A stretch of 64,000 nt of DNA, from positions 2,852,001 through 2,916,000 of the forward strand of contig OZ253548.1 in the NCBI GenBank assembly GCA_965262595.1, in the 5' to 3' direction. A model generated the notes under the pieces. It saw only the letters and a program-made list of their open reading frames with translations. It ran no database searches and had not been told where the DNA came from. Positions 43,919 to 52,161 of the stretch are shown here, piece after piece. Numbering within the stretch: the stretch's first letter is position 1; each line of letters begins with the position of its first letter. The position numbers and the translations under genes were made by a program. The DNA comes from CATQHB01 sp965262595 (GTDB lineage Bacteria; Chloroflexota; Dehalococcoidia; Lucifugimonadales; UBA3495).

Positions 43919-44560
43919 TCAGACTTCCGCAAAGTAGTTGGCGTCCAGCGTCTTGATGTCATAAGTGATTTCGGTGACCACACCGACGCCATGAGTAATC
44001 ATCAGTTGGGCCAGTTGCCGGCCGTCAATCAATATAATTGACTTGTTGCCCATCGAGATATTTTGCGCGGTCTGCCGTGCTGTTGACGAGAAAGTCGAGG
44101 TTGTAATGAACACACCTTTAGTTGCTCCCTGACCGTCCAGACTGCCGGAAAAGTTGCGAATTTCCGGCTCGCCGACCGTGGCGGTATCGTACCGCTTTGC
44201 TTGCACATAGATTTTTTCCAGTCCCAGTGTGTCCTGGTTGAGGATGCCGTCAATTCCCCGGTCGCCGCTGCGTCCGGTTTCACGTTTAACCTCGCCATAG
44301 CCCATCTGACTTAACAGGCGATTTACCAACCGCTCGAAACTGGTCGGAGATATTCCCTTCATACTGTCGAGAATATCGTCGGCTAACTGACTTTGTAGCT
44401 CCCGGTAACTCTTGCCCATTTGTTCATTGGGAGTGTTTTCAACGGAGTCAACGATATTGGTCGCGGGAAGTTCGGAATCCCTTGGGGATTCGGGCCACAA
44501 CTTTTGCAGTTCTACGAACTTAATAATGTCTTGGTGATTGGCAAGATAGTCCTGTCCGAG
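43919..44560 (-). pseudogene. 5'-truncated Mrr-type restriction endonuclease
   Basis: The nuclease domain of an Mrr-family type IV restriction enzyme, which cuts DNA with foreign methylation. The PD-(D/E)xK-type residues are visible: FERLVNRLLSQMGYG, then GDRGIDGIL (Asp) and IYVQAKRY (Q-x-K). Upstream, the frame still matches the linker of Mrr proteins (HQDIIKFVELQKLW) but is closed by a TAG at 44561-44563, so the N-terminal winged-helix DNA-recognition domain is missing. A TTG at 44500 could start a 193-residue form. Whether the remaining nuclease is active is uncertain; without its target domain it is more likely a remnant. Confidence 0.75.
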
Positions 44561-44608
44561 CTAATTCGGTCCATTCCGTTCTGTTGTGAATGATAGCCCC
44601 GGCGCAGG

Positions 44609-44845
44609 TCAAAGCAATTTGATGGCTGCCACTGCCAAAGTCGCTATCGCAAACATAGCCCCTACCGTCCAGCGAATACTGTTGACTTGACCCCGTGCAA
44701 TGTCCACTCTCAGGTCGCTAATCTCCACCTTCAGATCGCTAATCTCCACCTTCAGATCGCTAATGTCCTCTTTGGTTGCCAAGTGCTTTACTATCTCTTC
44801 CAGGGTGGCTACTCGTTCCGGCACAGATGTGGCTTCCGTAGTCAT
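44609..44845 (-). CDS. Small coiled-coil membrane protein
   Basis: A 78-residue protein: an N-terminal coiled coil built of heptads (ISDLKVE twice, then ISDLRVD) and a single C-terminal membrane helix (WTVGAMFAIATLAVAAIKLL). The heptads come from a 21-bp tandem repeat (44711-44773). GGAGG precedes the ATG by 6 nt. Similar short heptad-plus-helix proteins are common in Chloroflexota and other phyla without a known role. It lies just upstream of the truncated Mrr gene on the same strand, with 48 nt between. Confidence 0.75.
   Translation of the reverse strand: MTTEATSVPERVATLEEIVKHLATKEDISDLKVEISDLKVEISDLRVDIARGQVNSIRWTVGAMFAIATLAVAAIKLL
44711..44773. repeat. 21-bp tandem repeat encoding coiled-coil heptads
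   Basis: Three copies of a 21-bp unit (the third degenerate), in frame, each coding one seven-residue heptad of the small coiled-coil protein. Confidence 0.9.
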
Positions 44846-45042
44846 CTAAACCTCCGAGGTATTGCTCCCGCAATATCGCGTTTTCGGGAAGCGGTCATTG
44901 CCGTTTGGCAAGCATCATAGTGAAATTATACCACCCTTCACAACAACGGACGTATCCGCAGAGTCATACCTGCCCCTTCTATGGTAAACTTCCTTTGCCC
45001 TTAATACGGGCTATCCAATCTTCCCTAACGGAGTTCGCTCAA

Positions 45043-47097
45043 ATGGTGCCACCGGGAGATATTCTTGGAGTTATACCCGTCTGGATTGGCGTTTTCCTGG
45101 CGTTGTTTGTTACCCAGACTCTGGCCGGTTACCTGGCTTACCGGCGGGTTTTTCACCTCATCCGCCAAGGCCGGAGCGTGCCTCGCTTTGACCATCCCTG
45201 GCAAAGGTTCACCGGCGCGCTGGGCATCGTATTGGCGCAGCGCAAAGTGCTGCAGCGGGTCGGTTCGCTGGACGCCCGCAGCCGCACCATTGACCTGGCC
45301 GGGCTGGGCCACGCCTTCGTATTTTGGGGCTTCCTGTCCTTCTCTCTCAGCTATGCCGTTTTTATATTTGGCGGCTCCCTGTGGCATCCCCTGGGCGAAA
45401 CGCTGCTCACCGCCACCGGCGTCAAGATTTACAGTATCTACCTCGACTTGTACGCTGCGCTGATTCTGGTAGTAATGGCGTGGGCCTTGGTGCGTCGCTG
45501 GGCCGCGCGGCCTTTCCGCCTCAGTTTTGACCTGACCCGCAGCCTGGATTCCATAATCGTTGTCAGCCTTACCGCTGCCCTGATGGTTGCCACCCTGTTG
45601 GTGCATGGCTTCTACGTGGCCGCCGCCGGGACCGGACCGGAGGCCGGGGTCATTCTTGGCGGTATCCTGGGCCGGGCCTTCTCCGCAATGGGCTTGAGCG
45701 CCGGAGCGGCCGTCGCCCTCCATGCTATTTTCTGGTGGTTGCACCTGGGCATCATCCTGGGCTTTGGCATTTACGTGCCGACCTCCAAGCACATTCACAT
45801 GATCGGCGCTCCGTTGAACGCCTACTTCCGTTCCCTGGAGCCCCGGGGTACGCTGGCGCCGATCGACCTGGAAAACGCCGAGCGGTTCGGCGCCGGTCGG
45901 GTGCAGGATTTCACCTGGAAACAGTTGCTGGACGGCTACGCCTGCGCCGTCTGCGGTCGCTGCACCGATGCCTGTCCGGCCAACACTACCGGCAAAATCC
46001 TCTCCCCGATGCACATCGTGGAAAATCTGAAGGAACATATGCTGACCATCGGTCACCAGGGGCCCCGAGACCCGGAGCACGTGGAGCCGAATCCTATCAT
46101 TGACCACGCGATACCGGAGCAGGCTATTTGGGACTGCGTTTCCTGCGGCGCCTGCATGGAGGAGTGCCCGGTGGTGGTGGAGCATATCCCCACGATAATG
46201 GACCTGCGCCGCAACCTGGTGCTGGAGGAGTCGAAGATTCCGGAGACCGGGATGAACGCTCTGCTAAGTATGGAGCAGCGGGGACATCCCTGGCGCGGCA
46301 CCCAATACTCTCGCACCGACTGGGCCGAGGGTCTGAATGTGCCGACCCTGGCCGAAAAGCCGGATGCGGAAATTCTCTTCTGGGTGGGCTGCACCGCCGC
46401 CCTGGAGCAGCGCAGCCAGGGCACCGCCCGCTCGATGGTTAAGGTGCTCAAGTCGGCCGGGGTGGATTTTGCCATCTTGGGCGATGAGGAAACCTGTACC
46501 GGAGACCCGGCGCGGCGGATGGGCAACGAGTATCTGTTCCAGATGCTGGCCGGCCAAAACATCGAAACTCTGAACGGCTACAACGTCAAGAAGATTGTGA
46601 CCATCTGCCCCCATTGCTTCAATACCATGCGCAACGAGTATCCTCAATTCGGCGGCGAATACGAAGTGCTCCACTACAGTCAGTTTGTTGACGAGCTGAT
46701 TCAGCAGGGCCGAATCAAGCCAATTAAGATGATGAATGTCAGCATGGCTTATCACGATTCCTGCTTCCTGGGCCGGCATAACGGCATTTACGACCAACCG
46801 CGCAACATTGCCCGCTCCATCCCCGGGCTGCGCCTGGTCGAGATGTCGCCCCGCTGCCGGGAACGGGGTTTCTGCTGCGGCGCCGGCGGCGGCCATATGT
46901 GGATTGAGGAAAGCCAGGGAGAGCGCATCAACCATGTCCGCACCGACCACTTCCTGGAAACTGATGCCGACACCGTCGGTGTTTCCTGCCCCTTCTGCCT
47001 CCAAATGATGACCGAGGGCATTCAGGCCAAGGGCAAAGCCGGCGACAAAGAAGCCAAGGACGTGCTGGAAATCCTGGCGGAGAGTTTGGGGGATTAG
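45043..47097 (+). CDS. Membrane-bound Fe-S oxidoreductase (HdrD/GlpC-like)
   Basis: A 684-residue redox protein. The N-terminal 250 residues form about six membrane helices resembling nitrate-reductase-gamma/HdrE-type heme b modules, with His residues in several helices. Two ferredoxin-type clusters follow: CAVCGRCTDACP at about residue 300 and CVSCGACMEECP at about 364. Then come two CCG domains: CTAALEQ...CPHC and CFLGRHN...CRERGFCCGAGGG...CPFC. This layout is that of heterodisulfide-reductase-like proteins that pass electrons between ETF or other donors and the quinone pool. The ATG at 45043 has GGAG upstream; the frame opens earlier, at 44905, without homology. No etfAB genes are adjacent, so the donor is unknown. 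Confidence 0.92.
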   Translation: MVPPGDILGVIPVWIGVFLALFVTQTLAGYLAYRRVFHLIRQGRSVPRFDHPWQRFTGALGIVLAQRKVLQRVGSLDARSRTIDLAGLGHAFVFWGFLSFSLSYAVFIFGGSLWHPLGETLLTATGVKIYSIYLDLYAALILVVMAWALVRRWAARPFRLSFDLTRSLDSIIVVSLTAALMVATLLVHGFYVAAAGTGPEAGVILGGILGRAFSAMGLSAGAAVALHAIFWWLHLGIILGFGIYVPTSKHIHMIGAPLNAYFRSLEPRGTLAPIDLENAERFGAGRVQDFTWKQLLDGYACAVCGRCTDACPANTTGKILSPMHIVENLKEHMLTIGHQGPRDPEHVEPNPIIDHAIPEQAIWDCVSCGACMEECPVVVEHIPTIMDLRRNLVLEESKIPETGMNALLSMEQRGHPWRGTQYSRTDWAEGLNVPTLAEKPDAEILFWVGCTAALEQRSQGTARSMVKVLKSAGVDFAILGDEETCTGDPARRMGNEYLFQMLAGQNIETLNGYNVKKIVTICPHCFNTMRNEYPQFGGEYEVLHYSQFVDELIQQGRIKPIKMMNVSMAYHDSCFLGRHNGIYDQPRNIARSIPGLRLVEMSPRCRERGFCCGAGGGHMWIEESQGERINHVRTDHFLETDADTVGVSCPFCLQMMTEGIQAKGKAGDKEAKDVLEILAESLGD

Positions 47098-47321
47098 GCC
47101 AGGCTGTTTTCCAGGCCATCCGGCCCATCGCCGATCAGGTCAAAATAAATGAAGGGTTTCTTGCCTGGCAAGGCGTCGGCGATTAGGGGTAAACCCTGGT
47201 GATCGCCTCCAATAGAACGGTTATTGTGCGCCGCTTTGCCGTATCCCGGCCAAACCTATCAATCCATATCTATTAGTTTACCCTGGCGACTTGCGGCAAC
47301 TTCTTTTCAAGGTAGAGTGAA

Positions 47322-48389
47322 ATGCCCGAACCCAAACCCTTTTCCCTGCTGGTGGTTCCCGATGATGAGCCGCCGGTGCTCGCCGGTACGCCGTTGGAAG
47401 AGCGTTCCCGCGCCTTGGCCGACCAGGTGGAGTGGCACTTTACCCGTCCGGTCAGCGAGGCCGATACTATCGCCCGCATCAAGGACTCTGAAGCGATTAT
47501 CAACATCCGTTCGTCGGTGCAGTTTACCCGTAACGTCCTGACCGCCTGTCCCCGCCTGAAGCTCCTGTCGGTGTGGGGCACCGGCGTTGACCATGTGGAT
47601 CTGGCCGCCGCCTCCGAATTGGGAATCACCGTCGCCAACACCCCCGGCTACGGCGCTCCCTATGTTTCGGAGTATGCGCTGGCTCTGGCGATGGCCGTGT
47701 CCCGCCGCATCGTGGAGAACGACCGCCGAATTCGCGAAGGTGGTTGGACGGCGGGTTTTATTGACGAGCTTTATAACAAGACCCTGGGCGTAGTTGGCGC
47801 CGGCGCCATTGGCCGACGAATGATTCAACTGGGCCAGGGAATCGGGATGAAGGTTATCGCCTGGACCTTTAATCCAACCGCGCAGCGAGCGGCGGAGTAC
47901 GGCGTCCCCTTTGTACCCCTGGAAGAACTCTTAACGCATTCCGACGTAGTATCGCTGCACGTGGCCCTAACGCCCCAAACCGTGGGGTTTATCGGACGGG
48001 AACAGTTGGCCCTGATGAAATCCAACGCCGTTCTGGTCAATGTTGCCCGGGGCGCCGTGGTGGACGAGAAAGCTCTGCTGGAAACTTTACAGGCCGGTAA
48101 AATTGCCGGGGCCGGGCTGGACGTCTTCGAAACCGAACCCCTGCCTCACGGTCATCCCTTTGCGAAGTTGGACAACGTAGTCTTGTCTCCCCACGTCGGC
48201 GGCATGGCCTACAACGGCACCATGCGGGGACTGGAGATGTCCATAGAAAACCTGGAGGCCTTCGCTGCCGGCGGCCCGGTCAACGTGGTCAACGTGGTCA
48301 ACGTGGTCAACGTGGTCAACGTGGTCAACGTGGTCAACGTGGTCAACGTGGTCAACGTAGTCACCGGGGGAACCGCGCCGAGCCAATGA
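47322..48389 (+). CDS. D-isomer-specific 2-hydroxyacid dehydrogenase with tandem-repeat tail
   Basis: A 355-residue NAD-dependent dehydrogenase of the SerA/2-hydroxyacid dehydrogenase family. It has the Rossmann motif GVVGAGAIG, catalytic Arg in VNVARGAVVD, Glu in GLDVFETEPLP and His in LSPHVGGMAYN. No ACT domain is present, so it is not a full-length regulated SerA. The last 35 residues are odd: after the normal C-terminal helix (ENLEAFAAG) comes a run of Val-Asn-Val units encoded by a 9-bp minisatellite, then TGGTAPSQ. GGTAGAG precedes the ATG. The substrate may be phosphoglycerate, a hydroxypyruvate or another 2-hydroxyacid. Confidence 0.92.
   Translation: MPEPKPFSLLVVPDDEPPVLAGTPLEERSRALADQVEWHFTRPVSEADTIARIKDSEAIINIRSSVQFTRNVLTACPRLKLLSVWGTGVDHVDLAAASELGITVANTPGYGAPYVSEYALALAMAVSRRIVENDRRIREGGWTAGFIDELYNKTLGVVGAGAIGRRMIQLGQGIGMKVIAWTFNPTAQRAAEYGVPFVPLEELLTHSDVVSLHVALTPQTVGFIGREQLALMKSNAVLVNVARGAVVDEKALLETLQAGKIAGAGLDVFETEPLPHGHPFAKLDNVVLSPHVGGMAYNGTMRGLEMSIENLEAFAAGGPVNVVNVVNVVNVVNVVNVVNVVNVVNVVTGGTAPSQ
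48279..48359. repeat. 9-bp minisatellite at the 3' end of the dehydrogenase gene
   Basis: Eight exact copies of GTCAACGTG (48279-48350) and a ninth with one change. Each adds Val-Asn-Val in frame. Confidence 0.95.
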
Positions 48390-48402
48390 ACTTCGGCAGG
48401 AT

Positions 48403-49362
48403 ATGGCAAGAATTTCCATATTGGCCGCTATTGTGGGACTCCTGCTGCTCCCGGTGGTGGCAATGAGCTTGATGGAGCGGTTCGAGCGGAAGTTTGTTTT
48501 CTTTCCCACCGCCGCTATTGAACTCACCCCTTCCGATGCCGGTATGGAGTTTGAGGACGTTTATTTTGTCACCGACGACGGCATTCGGCTTAACGGCTGG
48601 TATGTGCCGGCTCCGCGTCCTGAATCCGACATTTCCGGCAACACCGGCAACACAAACATCGACATCGACATCGACACCCCGGCCAACTCAAATGAACCGG
48701 GTAGCGCCAACACCCGGGAAGTAACCATTCTCTGGTTTCACGGCAACGGCGGCAACATCGGTCACCGGGTCGGGGACCTGGCCCTGATTAGCCGTCGGCT
48801 GGGCGTCAATAGCTTCATATTCGACTATCGGGGCTACGGTCGCAGCGAGGGTAAGCCGTCGGAATCCGGTGTTTATCGAGATGCCCGGGCCGCCCTGGAT
48901 TATCTGTCCTCCCGTTCCGATGTTGACCCGGAGGGCATCGTATTTTTCGGTCGTTCCCTGGGGACTGCCGTGGCCGTGGAATTGGCCGAAGACCTGGCCG
49001 GAGAGATGGCCGGAGAATCGGCCGGCGGCACGACTCCCTATGGAATGATCCTGGTTTCTCCCTTGACCACCCTTAAAGATATGGCCCGGGTCCTGCACCC
49101 CCTTTTGCCATTGCATCTGCTGGTTGGCAGCCGCTTCAACAGCCTGTCCCGAATTGGAAACGTCCATTGCCCGCTGTTGGTCATCCACGGGGAAAACGAC
49201 GAGATTATTCCCGTGGAGCAGGGCCGGGAATTGTTTGCGGCCGCAAACTCGCCCAAACGTTTTCTCTCCCTGCCTGCCACCGGTCACAACGATAGTTTCT
49301 CCGGGAGCGGCGCCGAACTCTGGCAATTCATGGACAATTTTCTGGCCTCCCTACCCCGTTGA
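48403..49362 (+). CDS. Membrane-anchored alpha/beta hydrolase (BEM46/S33-like)
   Basis: A 319-residue alpha/beta hydrolase with an N-terminal membrane anchor (ILAAIVGLLLLPVVAMSL). It starts 13 nt after the dehydrogenase stop. The segment FVFFPTAAIELTP and TDDGIRLNGWYVPAP match the YfhR/BEM46 group. The nucleophile is in FFGRSLGTAVA, the acid in HGENDEIIPVEQG and the base His in ATGHNDSF. Between the first strands is an unusual low-complexity stretch of alternating Ile-Asp (NIDIDIDTP) and, later, a short LAGEMAGESAGG repeat, both again from tandem DNA repeats. The active site probably faces the outside of the membrane. The substrate is unknown. Confidence 0.87.
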   Translation: MARISILAAIVGLLLLPVVAMSLMERFERKFVFFPTAAIELTPSDAGMEFEDVYFVTDDGIRLNGWYVPAPRPESDISGNTGNTNIDIDIDTPANSNEPGSANTREVTILWFHGNGGNIGHRVGDLALISRRLGVNSFIFDYRGYGRSEGKPSESGVYRDARAALDYLSSRSDVDPEGIVFFGRSLGTAVAVELAEDLAGEMAGESAGGTTPYGMILVSPLTTLKDMARVLHPLLPLHLLVGSRFNSLSRIGNVHCPLLVIHGENDEIIPVEQGRELFAAANSPKRFLSLPATGHNDSFSGSGAELWQFMDNFLASLPR

Positions 49363-49508
49363 CCGGAAGCCCGGCGAATGGCATTTTCTGGCCTCATTAA
49401 GCCGGGGCTGCCCCCCAGACCCACCCAAAACGCGCTTGTTGTAGGACAGCCGACAGCCCCCGTTGCCCGCTAGGGCATATTCAGCCGCCGCGGTCCGGAA
49501 GGCGACGG

Positions 49509-50681
49509 TTACTGAATTGGCCCCGGCGGTTTCACCTGTTCCACCTGTTCCATCAGGTTATTATTCCATTCCCCCTTGGCAACCAAAATCGCTTTGGCGT
49601 CGAACAGGAAGGCTTCGATGAGGTTGTGGGACAGGTAAACGTAGGTTCCTGACTGTTGTATTTGGTGCAGGGACGCCCCGGCAGATCCGGCAGCGATTTC
49701 CCAGGATTCCAGGTCAACCAAGGGTGGGCTGTTGAATGCGCCGCGCTCCCATACAAAGTCCCCGTGGCCTCCGATGAGGTGCGGGTAGGACTGGCGGTTG
49801 GCCTGGGAATGGACAATTAGCAGATTCTCCCCCACGTTAGCGGTCAGCTTGCCGTCGCCTTGCAGCGCTCCCGTAACGCCGTTAAAAACGATATGGGTTG
49901 GAATGAGGGCGCTCATGGCCGCCGAATCGTCCACCAGGGAATCCGCCGGGTCGTCGTAACGCTTGAAGTTACCCGCTTCGTCCCGGGGGATATAGTAATC
50001 TTGCTCTCCGATGTAATAGGAGCGGTCATAGCGCAGGGGGTTGTCCGCCGGGTCTTTCAATCCGTCCCGGGTCAGCACCATAATCGCCCCGTTCATCCCG
50101 TGGGTCACGTGCGAGGGCACCATAACCCCTCCGGGAGCGCAGTGGTAGATGAACACCCCGGCCTTGGGCGTACGGAATCTCAGGACTACCTCCTGACCCG
50201 GCGCAACCTGGGTCAGCTCGCCGCCGCCCAGGGCGTCGATTGACGCATGAAGGTCGATGTTGTGCAGCAGTTTATTGCTGGCCGGGTTGACCAGCGTCAG
50301 CTCAACATAGTCCCCTTCGTGCACCACAATAATCGGCCCCGGAACCGAGCCGTTAAAGGTGAAGGCCCAAATGAAGACGCCGGGCGCTATTTCCAGTTCC
50401 TTCTCTTCAATAACCATTCGTACCTGTACCAGCCTCGGGCCGCCGGTGGCAACCTGCTCATGCCGGGGCAGGGCAGGCGGTACAACCAGTTGCTGGGAGA
50501 CCCGTTCCAAACTGGCGATGTCCACCGGTTCCCAGACCTTCGGCCCACTCCAGTAGGCACCTCCAACGTCGTCGTCTTCGCTGCCACCGGTGCAAGCTAT
50601 CCCGGCCCCTAGCGTCAACGATAGGGATAGCAGGGCCAGAATCGTCCAGGCTGCTGCCGTTCTTATGCTCTGATGCGACAT
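49509..50681 (-). CDS. nirK: Copper-containing nitrite reductase (NirK-type multicopper protein)
   Basis: A 390-residue exported two-cupredoxin enzyme that would reduce nitrite to nitric oxide. It has a signal peptide (AAAWTILALLSLSLTLGAG, with Cys at the end suggesting a lipoprotein). Copper ligands are visible: LHNIDLHAS gives the type 1 and type 2 His residues, YHC the type 1 Cys and type 2 His, SHVTHGMNG the type 1 His and Met, and domain 2 supplies HLIGGHGD and SHNLIEAF. In place of the usual A-P-P-G-M-V-P-W-H this protein reads APGGVMVPSHV, one residue longer and without the Trp. The frame extends upstream to 50939, but the ATG at 50681 with GGAG and the signal peptide is preferred. Divergent from the selenoprotein gene. 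Confidence 0.88.
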   Translation of the reverse strand: MSHQSIRTAAAWTILALLSLSLTLGAGIACTGGSEDDDVGGAYWSGPKVWEPVDIASLERVSQQLVVPPALPRHEQVATGGPRLVQVRMVIEEKELEIAPGVFIWAFTFNGSVPGPIIVVHEGDYVELTLVNPASNKLLHNIDLHASIDALGGGELTQVAPGQEVVLRFRTPKAGVFIYHCAPGGVMVPSHVTHGMNGAIMVLTRDGLKDPADNPLRYDRSYYIGEQDYYIPRDEAGNFKRYDDPADSLVDDSAAMSALIPTHIVFNGVTGALQGDGKLTANVGENLLIVHSQANRQSYPHLIGGHGDFVWERGAFNSPPLVDLESWEIAAGSAGASLHQIQQSGTYVYLSHNLIEAFLFDAKAILVAKGEWNNNLMEQVEQVKPPGPIQ

Positions 50682-51000
50682 ATTCCATCTCCAGGCATTA
50701 CCGGGATGAGTCATCCGTATTGGGTTATTGGATCGTGATTTTGGGCAGCGCCAAAATATAAGCGTAGCATTAGTGGTTGCCAATACGGGTAATCGTATGG
50801 CGGAACAAGTTGCCCGTCCCGAGCCAATAGTTCTTTCCCTGCCAGGGTCTTTCGGTTGTCCCTGCTCAGGCATCCTTCCGCTCACCCTGAGCGGTTCTAT
50901 AACGAGAATCGAAAGACCTTGCATTCCGCTCTGGGGCAATTGACATCGCTAGGACGCTATTCTATTATGCCCTCATTCTTAATCATTGGAGAGGTGTGGA
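50682..51000. other. Divergent intergenic region, nirK and selenoprotein gene
   Basis: Contains the selenoprotein gene promoter (50940-50968), a GAGCTTG-family repeat remnant (50878-50895), and a 9-bp inverted pair CCGTATTGG/CCAATACGG at about 50715-50723 and 50780-50788. No FNR-like site was recognised. Confidence 0.55.
50940..50968 (+). promoter_or_regulatory. Consensus sigma-70 promoter of the SelW-like gene
   Basis: TTGACA (50940-50945), a 17-bp spacer, TATTAT (50963-50968). The -35 is perfect and the -10 is 5/6. The transcript would have a leader of about 26 nt with GGAGAGG before the ATG at 51001. Confidence 0.85.
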
Positions 51001-51279
51001 ATGGCAACGGATAAGAAGCTGGAACTGGAGATTCTATACTGCCAGGATTGAGGCCATGCCCTGCGCGCTGCCTGGATGGCAGGCGAGGCTTTGAGCCGGG
51101 TCGGTGACCATATATCGGTCTTCAAACTCACCCCGGGCCCTCACGGCAAGTTTGACGTTATTATCGATGGGGACTTGGTCGCTGAACACCGCCACGAACC
51201 CAACGCCCATTTGTTCCCCGACTTGCAGGACCTGATGGGGGCCATTGCCGAGCGCACCGGATTGCCGGTAGGTCACTAG
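51001..51279 (+). CDS. SelW/Rdx-family selenoprotein (in-frame UGA read as Sec)
   Basis: A 92-codon gene with one in-frame TGA at 51049-51051. Read through as selenocysteine (U), it gives MATDKKLELEILYCQDUGH, then ALRAAWMAGEALSRVGDH, KFDVIIDGDLVAEH and ends GLPVGH. This is the thioredoxin-like SelW/SelT/Rdx fold: the beta strand ending Y-C-x-x-U (Cys14, Sec17), the R-A-A-W-M-A helix and the F-x-V-x-x-D-G strand are the family hallmarks, and the C-x-x-U redox motif is exactly where relatives have C-x-x-C or C-x-x-U. A consensus promoter, GGAGAGG before the ATG, a SECIS-like hairpin after the UGA and a terminator all support one intact gene. A standard gene caller would begin at 51076 and miss the active site. 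It is divergent from nirK. Confidence 0.88.
51064..51085 (+). promoter_or_regulatory. Candidate bacterial SECIS element
   Basis: Hairpin 12 nt after the UGA: CGC, a bulged G, CTGCC, five-base loop TGGAT, GGCAG, GCG. The apical loop begins 21 nt after the UGA, inside the range usual for bacterial SECIS elements, and has G residues in the loop. Folding was done by eye. Confidence 0.65.
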
Positions 51280-51357
51280 GAGCCGGAAATCCTGGGCCGG
51301 AGTCGGAGTATTCCGAATGGTCCCCTAGTTGCTATTTGTGTCAGTTAGGGTAGCGGT

Positions 51358-51402
51358 GCGGGCGGATCTGATTCAAGTCAAAATCCGCCCGCGCCGGTTT
51401 TT
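51358..51402 (+). terminator. Rho-independent terminator after the SelW-like gene
   Basis: A perfect 10-bp stem GCGGGCGGAT/ATCCGCCCGC (51358-51367 with 51383-51392), followed a few bases later by TTTTT. Confidence 0.75.
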
Positions 51403-51515
51403 ACCGCAGCCGGTTACGATGCCGCCCCGTTATGGGGAGAACCGGCTTACTTCGTTGCCTTCTCCTGAACCGCTTGATGCGCCGCCGTTGCCGCCATTGC
51501 CGCCATTGAATCGAC

Positions 51516-51815
51516 CTATACTCCGGAAATTATCTCCGTTTGATAGTCGATTAATTCCAAATCGGGTCGGGTATCTTCTACGAAAGAAACTACCTGAGAC
51601 AGCATCGCGTTGGCGTGACCGGCGTCGTTACTGACGGCGCACACCACCAGCGTTAGCCGCTGCCACTGGTCGTTGTCCGCATCCTCCGCCACGGCCACGT
51701 TGAACTTGCCGCTTATTCGGGCGGTCAGGGAACGAGCCACCTGCCGTTTGCTCTTCAGGCTCTGCGATTCCGGCAAATGCAGGGTTAAGTTACAAACTCC
51801 GATGTGCAAATTCAT
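51516..51815 (-). CDS. DUF503 family protein (YlxP-like)
   Basis: A 99-residue protein matching DUF503/YlxP throughout: VCNLTLHLPESQSLKSKRQV at the start, KFNVAVAEDADNDQWQRLTL in the middle and a C-terminal LIDYQTEI strand. The fold is ferredoxin-like. In Bacillus and others the gene lies between infB and rbfA in the translation cluster, and a ribosome-assembly role has been suggested; here it is alone, upstream of rex on the other strand. No strong ribosome binding site is visible before the ATG. Confidence 0.9.
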   Translation of the reverse strand: MNLHIGVCNLTLHLPESQSLKSKRQVARSLTARISGKFNVAVAEDADNDQWQRLTLVVCAVSNDAGHANAMLSQVVSFVEDTRPDLELIDYQTEIISGV

Positions 51816-52161
51816 TCCCCGGCAAATATAAAATCATCGGGTTAAGCTGTCAGGCCGGAGATTTGTCGGCGGGGAAAGGAAGCGAAGTCTAGGGGACTAG
51901 GGCCGCTGCAAAGCTTTTGCCGCAGTGATATCGGCCCCGCCGCCGCGCGCGATAGACCTGACCGCCGCCGCCCCCTTCGATTGCCCTGCTGGCCGCCCGG
52001 CCTTGACGCATTTTCGGTTACATTATAAATTATATTGGCAATGGCCGGATTAGAGGCTTGTTTTAGGGATACCGTAAACTATATCGTGCCCTGGGGAAGT
52101 ACCGAGTTGCTTCGAATCGTAGTCCTTCAATTTAGCCCGGCGGATCAGGGGGGCTGGTCGT
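51816..52161. other. Intergenic region upstream of rex
   Basis: Contains the promoter candidate at 52003-52029. No palindrome of the TTGTGAA...TTCACAA Rex-operator type was found, so self-regulation of rex is not supported by sequence. Confidence 0.5.
52003..52029 (+). promoter_or_regulatory. Possible rex promoter
   Basis: TTGACG (52003-52008), a short 15-bp spacer and TATAAA (52024-52029) in an AT-rich patch. The leader to the rex ATG would be about 125 nt. Confidence 0.5.

Noticed and set aside
51076..51279. Independent 67-codon gene starting at the internal ATG
   Set aside because: It begins inside the conserved helix of the SelW-like protein and lacks a ribosome binding site; the full gene starts at 51001 and reads through UGA.
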